DNA of 36,381 bases, from positions 1 to 36,381 of the forward strand of contig JAKFUF010000031.1 in the NCBI GenBank assembly GCA_021732845.1. Direction: 5' to 3'. This DNA comes from Planctomycetaceae bacterium. GTDB taxonomy: Bacteria > Planctomycetota > Planctomycetia > Planctomycetales > Planctomycetaceae. The notes under the pieces are model-generated. The model saw only the letters and a list, made by a program, of their open reading frames with translations, made no database searches and was not told the origin of the DNA. Below, piece after piece: positions 17,561 to 25,420 of the stretch; the stretch's first letter is position 1, and each line of letters starts with the position of its first letter. The translations under genes were made by a program, and so were the position numbers.

Positions 17561-18592
17561 ATGACAAAGGCTGCCTCGATGGCGTGGTGGTTCCCTCGTT
17601 CAATTCTCGCCCTCTTCTTGGTGATGATGGCGGGCACCTCAGCAAGGGCACAGTCGATGAAGATACTGGGCGGCATTTCGAGGCTCGATCCCGTAATCAA
17701 CGCGCTCGTTCCCGAAGACGCCAAGATTGAGGTTCTGGCGTCGGGCTTCACCTGGACCGAAGGTCCGATCTGGTTCAAAAACGGCGGCCACCTGCTCTTC
17801 TCGGACATCCCCCGCAACTCCGTGATGAAGTGGAAGGAGGGGGAAGGCGTCAGCGTCTACCTGCAACCGTCCGGGTACACCGGTCACGTCTATTACGGAT
17901 TGGAGCCCGGCTCCAATGGACTGACGATCAACAGCGAGGGGTTGCTGGTCTCTTGCGAGCATGGCGACCGGAGAATTTCCGTGCTGACGCCCGGAGGCGG
18001 CAAGCGGACACTGGTAGATAACTATCTGGGGAAGCGGCTGAACAGCCCGAATGACCTCTGCTACAAGTCCAACGGCGATTTGTATTTCACCGATCCACCC
18101 TACGGCCTGCCCGACCGCGAGAAGGATCCCAGACGCGAACTCGACTTCTTTGGCGTGTATCGGCTGGGGAAAGATGGCCAGTTGACGCTGCTCACCAAGG
18201 AGATGACGCGCCCGAACGGCCTGGCGTTCTCCCCCGACGAAAAGATCCTCTATGTCGGCCAGTCCGATCCCGCCGCCGCGGTGATCAAAACATTCCCCGT
18301 GAAAGCCGATGGCACGCTGGGCGACAGCAAGATCTTCACGGACATGACCCCGCTGGTCGGCAAGAAAAAGGGCCTGCCCGACGGCATGAAGGTCGATCAG
18401 CACGGAAACCTGTTTGCGACTGGCCCTGGCGGCGTGCTGATCTTCGCGCCTGACGCCAAACACCTTGGCACGCTGGAGACGGGCGAAGCCACGGCGAACT
18501 GTGGCTGGGGCGAAGAGGGCTCGACCCTGTTCATCTGCGCCGACGCCCACCTCTGCCGCATCCGCCTGACAACCAAGGGGGCGGGCTGGTAG
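17561..18592 (+). CDS. SMP-30/gluconolactonase family lactonase, secreted
   Basis: 343 residues from ATG 17561, which follows GAGG at about 17549 and gives a good signal peptide (MTKAASMAWWFPRSILALFLVMMAGTSARAQ). The six-bladed propeller family residues are present: WTEGPIW (metal Glu), NSPNDLCYKSNGDLYFTDPPYG (Asn and Asp), and LPDGMKVDQHGNLFATGPGG (Asp). These enzymes hydrolyse sugar lactones with a divalent metal. Many planctomycetes carry several secreted copies used in sugar catabolism. The mature protein should act in the periplasm. Substrate is unknown. Confidence 0.9.
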   Translation: MTKAASMAWWFPRSILALFLVMMAGTSARAQSMKILGGISRLDPVINALVPEDAKIEVLASGFTWTEGPIWFKNGGHLLFSDIPRNSVMKWKEGEGVSVYLQPSGYTGHVYYGLEPGSNGLTINSEGLLVSCEHGDRRISVLTPGGGKRTLVDNYLGKRLNSPNDLCYKSNGDLYFTDPPYGLPDREKDPRRELDFFGVYRLGKDGQLTLLTKEMTRPNGLAFSPDEKILYVGQSDPAAAVIKTFPVKADGTLGDSKIFTDMTPLVGKKKGLPDGMKVDQHGNLFATGPGGVLIFAPDAKHLGTLETGEATANCGWGEEGSTLFICADAHLCRIRLTTKGAGW

Positions 18593-18990
18593 GACAGGTA
18601 CGGGGGCGGGCTGGCATTCCCGTTTTCCATTCACCGGCCGGCGTGGCGGGAAGACCCTGGTCCACCAGAGCCGCGAGTCTGGAAAGATTCGAGTGTCTGG
18701 TACGCTTCGCCCTCCCGCGACGTCGCCCTGCTGTTCGGCGGCGTGAGACATCCGTTCTCCTTGCGCTTCCAATGCCGGCGCGTTCGCTGCGGACGGTGCG
18801 GATCTCTGTTTTCAAAAGCAAAAATCCAATCTTGAGTCATTTTCACCACACCGATATCCTTCCCTCCTCTCTCCCCCTTTCCATCTCGTTTCGTCCCATC
18901 GACCGGGCTTCCGGCGGCGGATCGGCGTTTGCCTTCGCTTTGTCTTCCTTTTGACAAACGCGTGGGGTCGTTCGTTCGCGCGTTGAGCCA
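18593..18990. repeat. Intergenic with fragment of the edge repeat
   Basis: The stretch 18621-18680 (TCCATTCACCGGCCGGCGTG, then GGCGGGAAGACC...CCAGAGCCGCGAG) matches the segment of the edge arrays near 35258-35300 and 35686-35735 in order and orientation. The rest of the roughly 400 bases holds nothing recognisable. Confidence 0.5.
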
Positions 18991-19006
18991 CGGCGAGGAG
19001 TTCGCC

Positions 19007-19798
19007 ATGCGTCTCCGGATCAGCCTTGCCTGCCTGTTGCTGGCCACGACCATCAACACTGGTGCTGCACAGGAGTTTATGGTCACCACCAAACTCTACC
19101 AGCAGCAGCCAACGGAGACGCTGGTCGCGCGGAGCATGTCGGTATTTCACGCCGGGCGCGTGTACGACTACGTGGACACTGTCGGTGAACTGACAGTCTT
19201 TGAGCCGGCTCAGAAGCGGTTTCTGATCGTCAACACTGGTGGCATGGTCGCCACGGTCCTGAGCTTCGCCGACATTGAAACGTACATCTACCAGACGGAA
19301 GCCCGCGCCAAGCAAATCGTGGCTCAGAAGGACGGGGCGAACCTGGCCGCCATTGCCTTTCAGCTCAAACCCGATTTCGAAACGAGCTACGACAAGGCCC
19401 GAAAGCAACTGCAGCTCAACCACTCCCTGCTTTCGTACAACGTGGAGTGTGCCGAGGGAAGCGAAGAGGCGCTGGCCACCTACTGCAACTACATCAACTG
19501 GACGGCAAAGCTGAACTACATCTTGCACCCGCAGGTGCTCCCCAATCCGCGGCTGGCATTGAATGCCGCCCTGGAGAGCCACAGGGTGCTGCCGCTGGAA
19601 CTGAAGCTGGATTCCAATCTGGGCAGCGGATTGCATCTCAAGGCCGTTCACAAGTATTACTGGAGACTCGACGACGGAACTCGCCGCCAAATTGTCCACT
19701 GGAACAGCGTGCTGAAGGATCCAAACCTGAAGCAGGTCAAGTTCAAGGAGTTCCAACTGCCCAAACGGGGCACAGTGGAAGTGTCGGTTTCGCGGTGA
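19007..19798 (+). CDS. Secreted hypothetical protein
   Basis: 263 residues from ATG 19007, preceded by GAGGAG at 18995-19000, a good ribosome-binding site that settles the start. A signal peptide MRLRISLACLLLATTINTGAAQ is followed by a mature domain (EFMVTTKLYQQQPTETLVARSMSVFHAGRVYDYVDTVGELTVFEP). It has alternating strands, then a helical part (YDKARKQLQLNHSLLSYNVEC, EALATYCNYINWTAKLNYIL). I do not recognise a named domain. The final QLPKRGTVEVSVSR looks complete. It has a homologue-like feel of a planctomycete periplasmic protein, but no function can be given. Confidence 0.75.
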   Translation: MRLRISLACLLLATTINTGAAQEFMVTTKLYQQQPTETLVARSMSVFHAGRVYDYVDTVGELTVFEPAQKRFLIVNTGGMVATVLSFADIETYIYQTEARAKQIVAQKDGANLAAIAFQLKPDFETSYDKARKQLQLNHSLLSYNVECAEGSEEALATYCNYINWTAKLNYILHPQVLPNPRLALNAALESHRVLPLELKLDSNLGSGLHLKAVHKYYWRLDDGTRRQIVHWNSVLKDPNLKQVKFKEFQLPKRGTVEVSVSR

Positions 19799-19858
19799 GA
19801 TTGGCTCCCGCAAAGACCCGCCACAACAGCGCATTGACGCCACAACTTGAGATTCTCC

Positions 19859-20761
19859 ATGGCGAAGACAGTCAGGGTGCCGCCAGCCGACCTGCCAGAC
19901 GTCATACTGGGTCTGCTGGGGGCGGATGGGATGCCGTTGGCGGTCGGCAAGATCAAGCCACGGCTGACGGGGGCCTACAAGATGGCACCGGCAGTGCTCG
20001 TCGAGCTGCTGGAATCGTTGGTTCATGGCGGCCGCTGCCACCGCTTCCCGCAGGGCAAGGGCGTGGCTTACGGCGCGCTGGCACCCGTGGTGTATGCCCG
20101 GCGGGCCCTGGAATCGATGCTCGCCAAGCCGAAGAAAAAGTACAAACCAGACAAACTGCAGGCTGAAGTCCGCAAGCTGACTCCGCAGGTGTCGCCAGTC
20201 GAGTTTGAGACGCTCGTCGATGCCGCGCGAACCGCTCGAAAGCTATTCATCCATCCGGCCCCCACGGCCAAGGGGAAGCCCCAGTATGCGGGATTCCCGC
20301 CGGATCCAGCGACCTATCTCAAGTCGCCTTTGAAAGCGCTGGAGAAGATTGTCGCTTACCTGGCACACAACGGCATTTCCCGCGAACAGTCGCTGCAGGC
20401 TGTCTCCCAGAGCCTCAATCTGCCTTCGCCCAACGCGGCGGCGGATGCTGGGCCGGCGAGTGTCGCGGCAGTCAAAACACCGTCGCTGGAAGAATGCGGC
20501 GAGGCCCTTCTGCGGGCCATGCCGCAGATTGATGCCGCCGCGCAACTGGGAAGCCTGATTTTCTTCCGCGATCTGCGGCGGGCTTTGCCCACGCTCGACA
20601 AACCCACCTTTGACCGGGCAGTGATTCACCTCGCCCAGACCCGGGGGGATGTCGCCCTGCACCACCACGATCATGCCCTGCGGTTACCGGCGGAAGAGCG
20701 CGCCACCCTCGTGGAAGGGCCGGATCAGCGGCACTACATTGGCATCGCGCTCAAACGCTGA
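19859..20761 (+). CDS. Hypothetical protein, possible winged-helix domains
   Basis: 300 residues from ATG 19859 (MAKTVRVPPADLPDVILGLLGADG); the frame is open a little further upstream without a better start. Residues 10-80 look like a winged-helix fold (VILGLLGADGMPLAVGKIKPRLTGAYKMAPAVLVELLESLVHGGRCHRFPQG). A lysine-rich linker (KPKKKYKPDKLQ) follows near 95. The C-terminal 80 residues form a second wHTH-like unit ending in ALRLPAEERATLVEGPDQRHYIGIALKR. No signal peptide. The arrangement suggests a nucleic-acid-associated protein, but this is inference. It begins about 60 bases after the preceding secreted protein on the same strand. Confidence 0.65.
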   Translation: MAKTVRVPPADLPDVILGLLGADGMPLAVGKIKPRLTGAYKMAPAVLVELLESLVHGGRCHRFPQGKGVAYGALAPVVYARRALESMLAKPKKKYKPDKLQAEVRKLTPQVSPVEFETLVDAARTARKLFIHPAPTAKGKPQYAGFPPDPATYLKSPLKALEKIVAYLAHNGISREQSLQAVSQSLNLPSPNAAADAGPASVAAVKTPSLEECGEALLRAMPQIDAAAQLGSLIFFRDLRRALPTLDKPTFDRAVIHLAQTRGDVALHHHDHALRLPAEERATLVEGPDQRHYIGIALKR

Positions 20762-20793
20762 CGTCGCTTGGCAGTATGTCGTTTGAAAGCCTC

Positions 20794-21030
20794 TCAATGC
20801 ACGGCAACGTGACAGGTCTGCGGCACTGTATTCGGCTGCAGATACTGTTTGAGCCGCAGGCGGCAGGCGGTGCAGCCGGCACCAGCATTGGTGAAGCGGC
20901 ACAGCTCCTTGACCGTGGTCATGTTCCAAAGCTCAACCGCGTCGACAATCGTCGATTCCGTGACCTTGAAGCAGGCACAGACGATTTTGTCGGTATGTGC
21001 TTCGGATGCGTCGTCGTGGAGGGCGGGCAT
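20794..21030 (-). CDS. Bfd-like [2Fe-2S] ferredoxin
   Basis: 78 residues. The BFD-like domain has four Cys in the right spacing: C18-x-C20 (KIVCACF) and C53-x2-C56 (GAGCTACR), with the helical region between. Bacterioferritin-associated ferredoxin reduces the iron core of bacterioferritin to mobilise iron, and is usually induced by iron starvation. A probable Fur box lies about 55 bases upstream at 21085-21103, which fits. The bacterioferritin gene is not adjacent. Converges with the wHTH-like hypothetical gene. Confidence 0.88.
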   Translation of the reverse strand: MPALHDDASEAHTDKIVCACFKVTESTIVDAVELWNMTTVKELCRFTNAGAGCTACRLRLKQYLQPNTVPQTCHVAVH

Positions 21031-21084
21031 GGCGGGGTCGGCGAGGCTAGAAGAGTCGTACTACGCTTGCGGCCTGCACTGCTA

Positions 21085-21103
21085 TTGAGAATGAGTCTCA
21101 ATT
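21085..21103 (-). promoter_or_regulatory. Probable Fur box upstream of the Bfd-like gene
   Basis: TTGAGAATGAGTCTCAATT is an almost perfect inverted repeat. It matches the 7-1-7 Fur pattern TGAGAAT-N-ATTCTCA with one mismatch. It lies 55 bases upstream of the start of an iron-regulated protein, which supports Fur control. Confidence 0.7.
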
Positions 21104-21172
21104 CCATAAGTGATTATCGGCAGACTTAGAATCGTTGTCAACAGAACTTTAGAAGTTTTGCAGGTTGATCCT

Positions 21173-21203
21173 CACACCGGACGGCTTGCGCCATTGCGCT
21201 TGC
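21173..21203. repeat. Short relic of the edge repeat
   Basis: CACCGGACGGCTTGCGCCAT is identical to a segment of the edge arrays (compare 310-329) and continues with further partial similarity. It lies between the Fur-linked gene and the zinc-ribbon membrane protein gene. Confidence 0.4.
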
Positions 21204-21287
21204 ACTGCGGGAAATCCATGTCGTTTGGTTTGGGTCACGGCCTGCGAGGGTCGAGCCGAAATTCAAAAACCACGGGTTCGGAATGCC

Positions 21288-22421
21288 TCAAAGGTCCACA
21301 TCGGCCGGCGTGGGGATCGCGATTGTCTGGGCATGGTCGCGGGTCCTGCGCGAGCCGTAGCCCAGCGCATCGCGGTTGCGGCGGAGAATGTGTCCCAGCG
21401 TTTGCACATTGATGAAGTTGGTCATGACCAGAATGGTCATGGCCGTTATGTAGCACAGCGTCATCACGCCGAGGATCGACAGCACCGACAGAGACCCAAA
21501 CAACTCTCTGGACGCCCCCACCGAAGCCAGCACCCCTGTGAAGATCGGGATCAGCAGCACAACTCCGAAAAACACCACGTTGACCACGCCGTTGTAGAGC
21601 CACCACAGGATCAAGTCCCCTCTCCACCTTGGGTCCGAGAAACTCAGGGTGAAATAGCGCCAAGTGGTGCCGAGGGACACGCTGCCGGTCGTCGCGTGCG
21701 TGGCGATGGACATGGGGATGTACACGGCGAACCAGGTCGTCGCCGCCAGCGCGAGGCCGGCGGAGGCAATCACCGCGCCGGTCACCAGCGCGGGGGTCTC
21801 CGTTTTCATGGCAATTCCCACAGCGATGTCCGCGATAAAGCCGGTCAGTACCAGTGGCCCTGCAGCCAGCAGGCCCACCAGCACCACGGTCCCCACGGAG
21901 TTCTCTTCCGGTTGAATGTCTCCACCCGCCGCGTCGGCGCAGACTTCGGACATCCGGGTGAACAGCCATCCCATGTGGTAAATCATGCCGATCAATCCGG
22001 GAAACACACAGACAATGAACCCAATCGCATTGGCCATGGACCAGCCAATCGAGATCAGCGTGACGATCAGCGCCTTGCCCCAGAGTTCGCCGTCGATCGG
22101 GGTCTTCAGGATGGTGATCCATGTGACCTCGGGCTCCTTCGGCTCCTTCTTTTTCTTGGCCTTTTTGGGCGAGGGGGCGGGGCGAAAGACACTCGCTTCG
22201 CGCTCCGCCTGTGCCAGCAGGTCGAGGTCCAGATTTCCTTCGTTCACCGGGTCGCTTTTGTCGCTTTCGCGGTCGGACTTGGCCGGTTTCTGCGGCGGTC
22301 CAATGTTCGCAGGCAACGTGAACTTTGTGCCACACTCGCGGCACGTCGCCTTCTTGCCGGCGGATTCATCCTTGAACTTGGTGGCTTGGCCGCATTCCGG
22401 ACAGTTGAACCGAAACGACAT
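21288..22421 (-). CDS. Zinc-ribbon multi-pass membrane protein
   Basis: 377 residues from ATG 22421. An N-terminal zinc ribbon has C7-x2-C10 (CPEC) and C27-x2-C30 (CREC). It is followed by a charged linker with a Lys-rich stretch (KKAKKKKEPKEPE) at about 80-95. Then come about six transmembrane helices from residue 110 to 350 (e.g. LIVTLISIGWSMANAIGFIVCVF, VLVGLLAAGPLVLTGFIADIAVG). The C-terminus is hydrophilic (SRRTRDHAQTIAIP). The layout, zinc ribbon plus multi-pass membrane domain, is common in planctomycetes, and no biochemical role is known to me. The longer open frame upstream is unlikely to be translated. Confidence 0.82.
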   Translation of the reverse strand: MSFRFNCPECGQATKFKDESAGKKATCRECGTKFTLPANIGPPQKPAKSDRESDKSDPVNEGNLDLDLLAQAEREASVFRPAPSPKKAKKKKEPKEPEVTWITILKTPIDGELWGKALIVTLISIGWSMANAIGFIVCVFPGLIGMIYHMGWLFTRMSEVCADAAGGDIQPEENSVGTVVLVGLLAAGPLVLTGFIADIAVGIAMKTETPALVTGAVIASAGLALAATTWFAVYIPMSIATHATTGSVSLGTTWRYFTLSFSDPRWRGDLILWWLYNGVVNVVFFGVVLLIPIFTGVLASVGASRELFGSLSVLSILGVMTLCYITAMTILVMTNFINVQTLGHILRRNRDALGYGSRRTRDHAQTIAIPTPADVDL

Positions 22422-22681
22422 GACGCCGCCCCCTCGTCTGGATACTGGAAAGGTCGATCTCGCAGGCATTTGCGACACTTTATCAGCTCCACTGTGTGAG
22501 TGACAGAAGATTCTCCATGCAAGCGAGAATCCTGTCCCGTTGCTGAAGTGGACGAAGCCCCGACACACGCGACATGTCGGCGAGATCGGACGACCAACGC
22601 CGTTGCCGAGGCTTCGGATCACAAGTCGCCCCTGAGGCCAAATATTGGTCTTGGTCCTCCTTGGCATCGCGTCTACAATTA
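22422..22681. other. Divergent intergenic region
   Basis: No gene. The TetR operator candidate at the end of this gap is listed separately. Confidence 0.35.
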
Positions 22682-22699
22682 ACGGACTGACCCGTCCGT
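22682..22699 (+). promoter_or_regulatory. Candidate TetR operator
   Basis: ACGGAC-TGACCC-GTCCGT is an 18-base perfect inverted repeat. It lies 37 bases upstream of the TetR start codon at 22736. TetR regulators often bind such palindromes in their own promoters and repress themselves plus the efflux genes that follow. The operator role is inferred. Confidence 0.6.
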
Positions 22700-22735
22700 C
22701 CGATTATTTTCGCTCGCCAAGGTGCTGCTCTCGAC

Positions 22736-23383
22736 ATGACGGTTACGAAGAAACCCGGTCGCCCAAAGGATGAACAGTTACAGGCACGGCGCGAAGAAGA
22801 AATCCTTGATGCCGCCGCAGTGCTCTTCGCCAAAACGGGTTATGCCGACACCGATGTTCAGGTGTTGGCCGACCAGTTGCAGGTGGGCAAGGGGACGATC
22901 TACCGGTATTTCCCCAGCAAGCGCGAGCTGTTTTTAGCCACGGTTGATCGAGGCATGCAGCGGCTGCACGCCGCCGTCGAAGCTCGCGTGGCTCAGGTCG
23001 ACGACGGGCTGGAACGGATCGTCACGGCGATCACCGCGTTTTTGCAGTTCTTTTCGGAACAGCCGGAACTGGTTGAACTGTTCGTGCAGGAGCGGGCGCA
23101 CTTCAAGGACCGCGCCCAGCCGGCTTATTTCGCGGTGCATCAAGCGAAGGTCGGGCCGTGGCGGGAGATGTACCAGCAACTCGTGGCTGCCGGTCGGGTG
23201 CGCGACTGTGACCATGCAAAAGAGCACGATGTGGTCAGCGACCTGCTCTATGGCACCATCCTCGCAAACCACTTTACGGGGCGACGGGTCTCGTTTGAGA
23301 CTCAATCGCGAAATATTGTGGACCTGGTGTTTCTCGGCATCCTGACCGAGTCCGAACGTCGACGCTTTCAAGTCACGAAGTAG
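22736..23383 (+). CDS. TetR/AcrR-family transcriptional regulator
   Basis: 215 residues. The N-terminal TetR helix-turn-helix is textbook: EEEILDAAAVLFAKTGYADTDVQVLADQLQVGKGTIYRYFPSKRELFLATVD (residues about 20-70). The C-terminal two thirds form the ligand-binding and dimerisation domain (FSEQPELVELFVQERAHFKDRAQPAYFAVHQAKVGPWREM). It is followed 30 bases later by RND adaptor and then permease genes on the same strand, the classic arrangement of a local repressor of a drug/metabolite efflux pump. The inverted repeat at 22682-22699 is a candidate binding site. Confidence 0.92.
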   Translation: MTVTKKPGRPKDEQLQARREEEILDAAAVLFAKTGYADTDVQVLADQLQVGKGTIYRYFPSKRELFLATVDRGMQRLHAAVEARVAQVDDGLERIVTAITAFLQFFSEQPELVELFVQERAHFKDRAQPAYFAVHQAKVGPWREMYQQLVAAGRVRDCDHAKEHDVVSDLLYGTILANHFTGRRVSFETQSRNIVDLVFLGILTESERRRFQVTK

Positions 23384-23413
23384 TCCTCCAGCATTCATTC
23401 AAGCAGAAGTTCC

Positions 23414-24718
23414 ATGAAATTCGTGCAAAAACTGTTTGTTCCGGCGGTCCTGCTCGTGGCGGGTGTCGTGGGGCTGTTGTGGTTTGGCGGACATCTGACC
23501 GGCCACGCCGCCGGACCGCATAAGCCACAGGTGCAGGAGACGCAGCGGGAGCCGGTGAGCGTGACGCTCGCTCCGGTGCAGCAGCGGAAAATCGAGCGGA
23601 CGGTGGACGCCGTGGGCACCCTCCACGGCTTCGAGGAGGTGGTGGTCGCCGCCAAGGTGGAGGGGTATGTCCTCAAGGTCGACCACGACATGGCCGACTC
23701 GGTGAAGCCGGGCCAGGTGCTGCTCCAGATCGATCCCACCGACAGCGAGCTGGCGGTTCGCGAAGCTGAGAAAAACCTGCTCGTCGACCTCTCCAAACTT
23801 GGTTTGAGCGAGTTGCCGGAAAAGGGGTTCGATGTCCGGCAGGTGCCGGTCGTGGTGCAGGCCAAGGCGAAGCTGGAGAACGCCGAGGCCCGGTGGGAAC
23901 GGGCCAAGCGGCTGCAGAAAACGATCACTCCCGAAGAGCTGGCCGACAAGGCGACCGAGCAGCGGACCGCCCAGGCCGAGTTCGACAACCAGGTGCTGAT
24001 CGCCCGCACCAGCCTGGCCACCATCGAACTCAAGCAGGCCGAACTGTTGACCGCTAAGCAAAAACTGCAGGACACTAAAATCAAGGTTCCCGCACCGACA
24101 CAGGCCCTGCCCAACGGACAGCCGCCAACGTATGTCATTTCTCAACGTGAAGTGGCCGAGGGCGACATGGTGCGGCCGGGAACGCAGGTCTTCCGCCTGG
24201 TGATGGACCATATCCTGAAGCTCCGTGCCCCGCTGCCAGAGCGGTATATCAGCGATGTCAAACTCGGCCAGTTGGTCCACGTGACCACGACCGCACGCAA
24301 GACTTTTGAAGGCAAAGTCACCCGCATCAGCCCGCATGTCGACGCCACGGTCCGGACCTTCGACGTGGAGATTCAGGTTCCCAACCCCACGGGTGAACTC
24401 AAGTCCGGCAGCTTTGCCAAGGTGGCCATCGTGACCCGCACGGAATCCGAAGCCACGACAGTGCCGCTGGAATCCGTCGTCTCCTTTGCGGGCAACAATA
24501 AGATCTTCCTGGCCGAGGACGGCAAGGCCCGCGAGATCCTCGTCACCCTGGGCCTGCAGGGAACCGAATGGATCGAGATCGCCTCGCCGAAACTCCCGGA
24601 AGGGGCAAAAGTCGTTACCAGCGGACAGTCTGTGCTGACAAATGGGGCATCGGTAATGGTGCGAACAGTAAATGCGGGAACCAAGGAGCGTGTGCGTAGC
24701 GGGGCTAAAGCACAATGA
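23414..24718 (+). CDS. RND efflux periplasmic adaptor (membrane fusion protein)
   Basis: 434 residues. It has an N-terminal membrane anchor or signal (VPAVLLVAGVVGLLWFGG, about 9-26) and a lipoyl/barrel-sandwich half (VEGYVLKVDHDMADSVKPGQVLLQIDPTD at about 82-110). An alpha-hairpin follows at about 115-225, longer than in short adaptors. The second barrel half is REVAEGDMVRPGTQVFRLV. Beta-barrel and membrane-proximal domains run to about residue 420 (TTVPLESVVSF). It links the inner-membrane pump with an outer-membrane channel. The outer-membrane partner is not in the window. It starts 30 bases after the TetR gene, so co-transcription is likely. Confidence 0.93.
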   Translation: MKFVQKLFVPAVLLVAGVVGLLWFGGHLTGHAAGPHKPQVQETQREPVSVTLAPVQQRKIERTVDAVGTLHGFEEVVVAAKVEGYVLKVDHDMADSVKPGQVLLQIDPTDSELAVREAEKNLLVDLSKLGLSELPEKGFDVRQVPVVVQAKAKLENAEARWERAKRLQKTITPEELADKATEQRTAQAEFDNQVLIARTSLATIELKQAELLTAKQKLQDTKIKVPAPTQALPNGQPPTYVISQREVAEGDMVRPGTQVFRLVMDHILKLRAPLPERYISDVKLGQLVHVTTTARKTFEGKVTRISPHVDATVRTFDVEIQVPNPTGELKSGSFAKVAIVTRTESEATTVPLESVVSFAGNNKIFLAEDGKAREILVTLGLQGTEWIEIASPKLPEGAKVVTSGQSVLTNGASVMVRTVNAGTKERVRSGAKAQ

Positions 24719-24768
24719 GACGAAGCGCCGCACCGACTTCGATGGTGACGGGGAACGGAGTGTCACGG

Positions 24769-25107
24769 ATGAAATGCTGGAAAATACTTTCGACAGTGGT
24801 GGTTATCGTTGTGTGTGCCGCGGTGCTGAGGTGTTCTCAACCTAAGGAGGTGCGGGAGTACGCCTGGTCCCTCGAAGCCGGCTTGCTGAAAGGCCCAGAC
24901 CGTGTCGGGGCCGGCCGCTCACTTTGTGGCCTTGTCTCGTGGAGATTGGGCATCTCGGATGAACCGAAAGAGTATTACTTTTTCCAGGCACTCAGCGGCG
25001 TGTCAGGCACATCAGTGCCTGAGCCTTTTATCGGATATGGAGACTACGCGCACTGGCAGGCTCTTATGAAAAAGAAGGCCCGCTATTCATCAGCCGGATT
25101 GCGGTAG
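24769..25107 (+). CDS. Small hypothetical membrane or lipoprotein
   Basis: 112 residues from ATG 24769, which follows GGAG eight bases upstream. A hydrophobic segment (WKILSTVVVIVVCAAVLRCS) ends in a Cys and could be a lipoprotein signal or a transmembrane anchor. The frame is open from ATG 24715, overlapping the adaptor stop by four bases. The rest (YAWSLEAGLLKGPDRVGAGRSLCGLVSW, YYFFQALSGVSGTSVPEPFIG) is unknown. It sits between the adaptor and permease genes where no gene is normally found, so it is perhaps an insertion in the operon. Confidence 0.5.
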   Translation: MKCWKILSTVVVIVVCAAVLRCSQPKEVREYAWSLEAGLLKGPDRVGAGRSLCGLVSWRLGISDEPKEYYFFQALSGVSGTSVPEPFIGYGDYAHWQALMKKKARYSSAGLR

Positions 25108-25178
25108 AGGATCTGCGCAACAATCGCTGCACGCTTCAAAGTGCTTCTCGAAGGTCGACCACAGATAGCGAGAAGAGG

Positions 25179-25302
25179 AACCACGAATTTGCACGAATAC
25201 GACGAATGACACGAATCACAACAAAGTGAACCCCATCACCCGCGATGCGAATCCGGTTGACGATTCGTGAGATTCGTAGGATTCGTGAAGATTCGTGGTC
25301 AA
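25179..25302. repeat. CACGAAT inverted repeat, large hairpin
   Basis: The left arm (25179-25219) contains four spaced copies of ACGAAT; the right arm (25259-25302) contains four spaced copies of ATTCGT. The arms are separated by about 40 bases. Together they can fold into a long imperfect hairpin. Comparable strings occur between genes of several environmental bacteria, in my recollection. It sits between the adaptor and permease genes and could act as an attenuator or simply be a mobile repeat. Confidence 0.7.
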
Positions 25303-25420
25303 ATTTATGGTCGTTCGATAACCGGCAGCCTTGCCGTACTTGGTGACTTTTGTAGTTGAGATGGGACTACGGTCCGCGTGGTTTGTTCATCGGCCCGTCT
25401 AACTTCCTTCGTGGTTTTCC

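Noticed and set aside
21165-22499. 444-codon plus-strand frame across the zinc-ribbon gene
   Set aside because: Antisense to transmembrane helices and a clear CxxC zinc ribbon; no domain.
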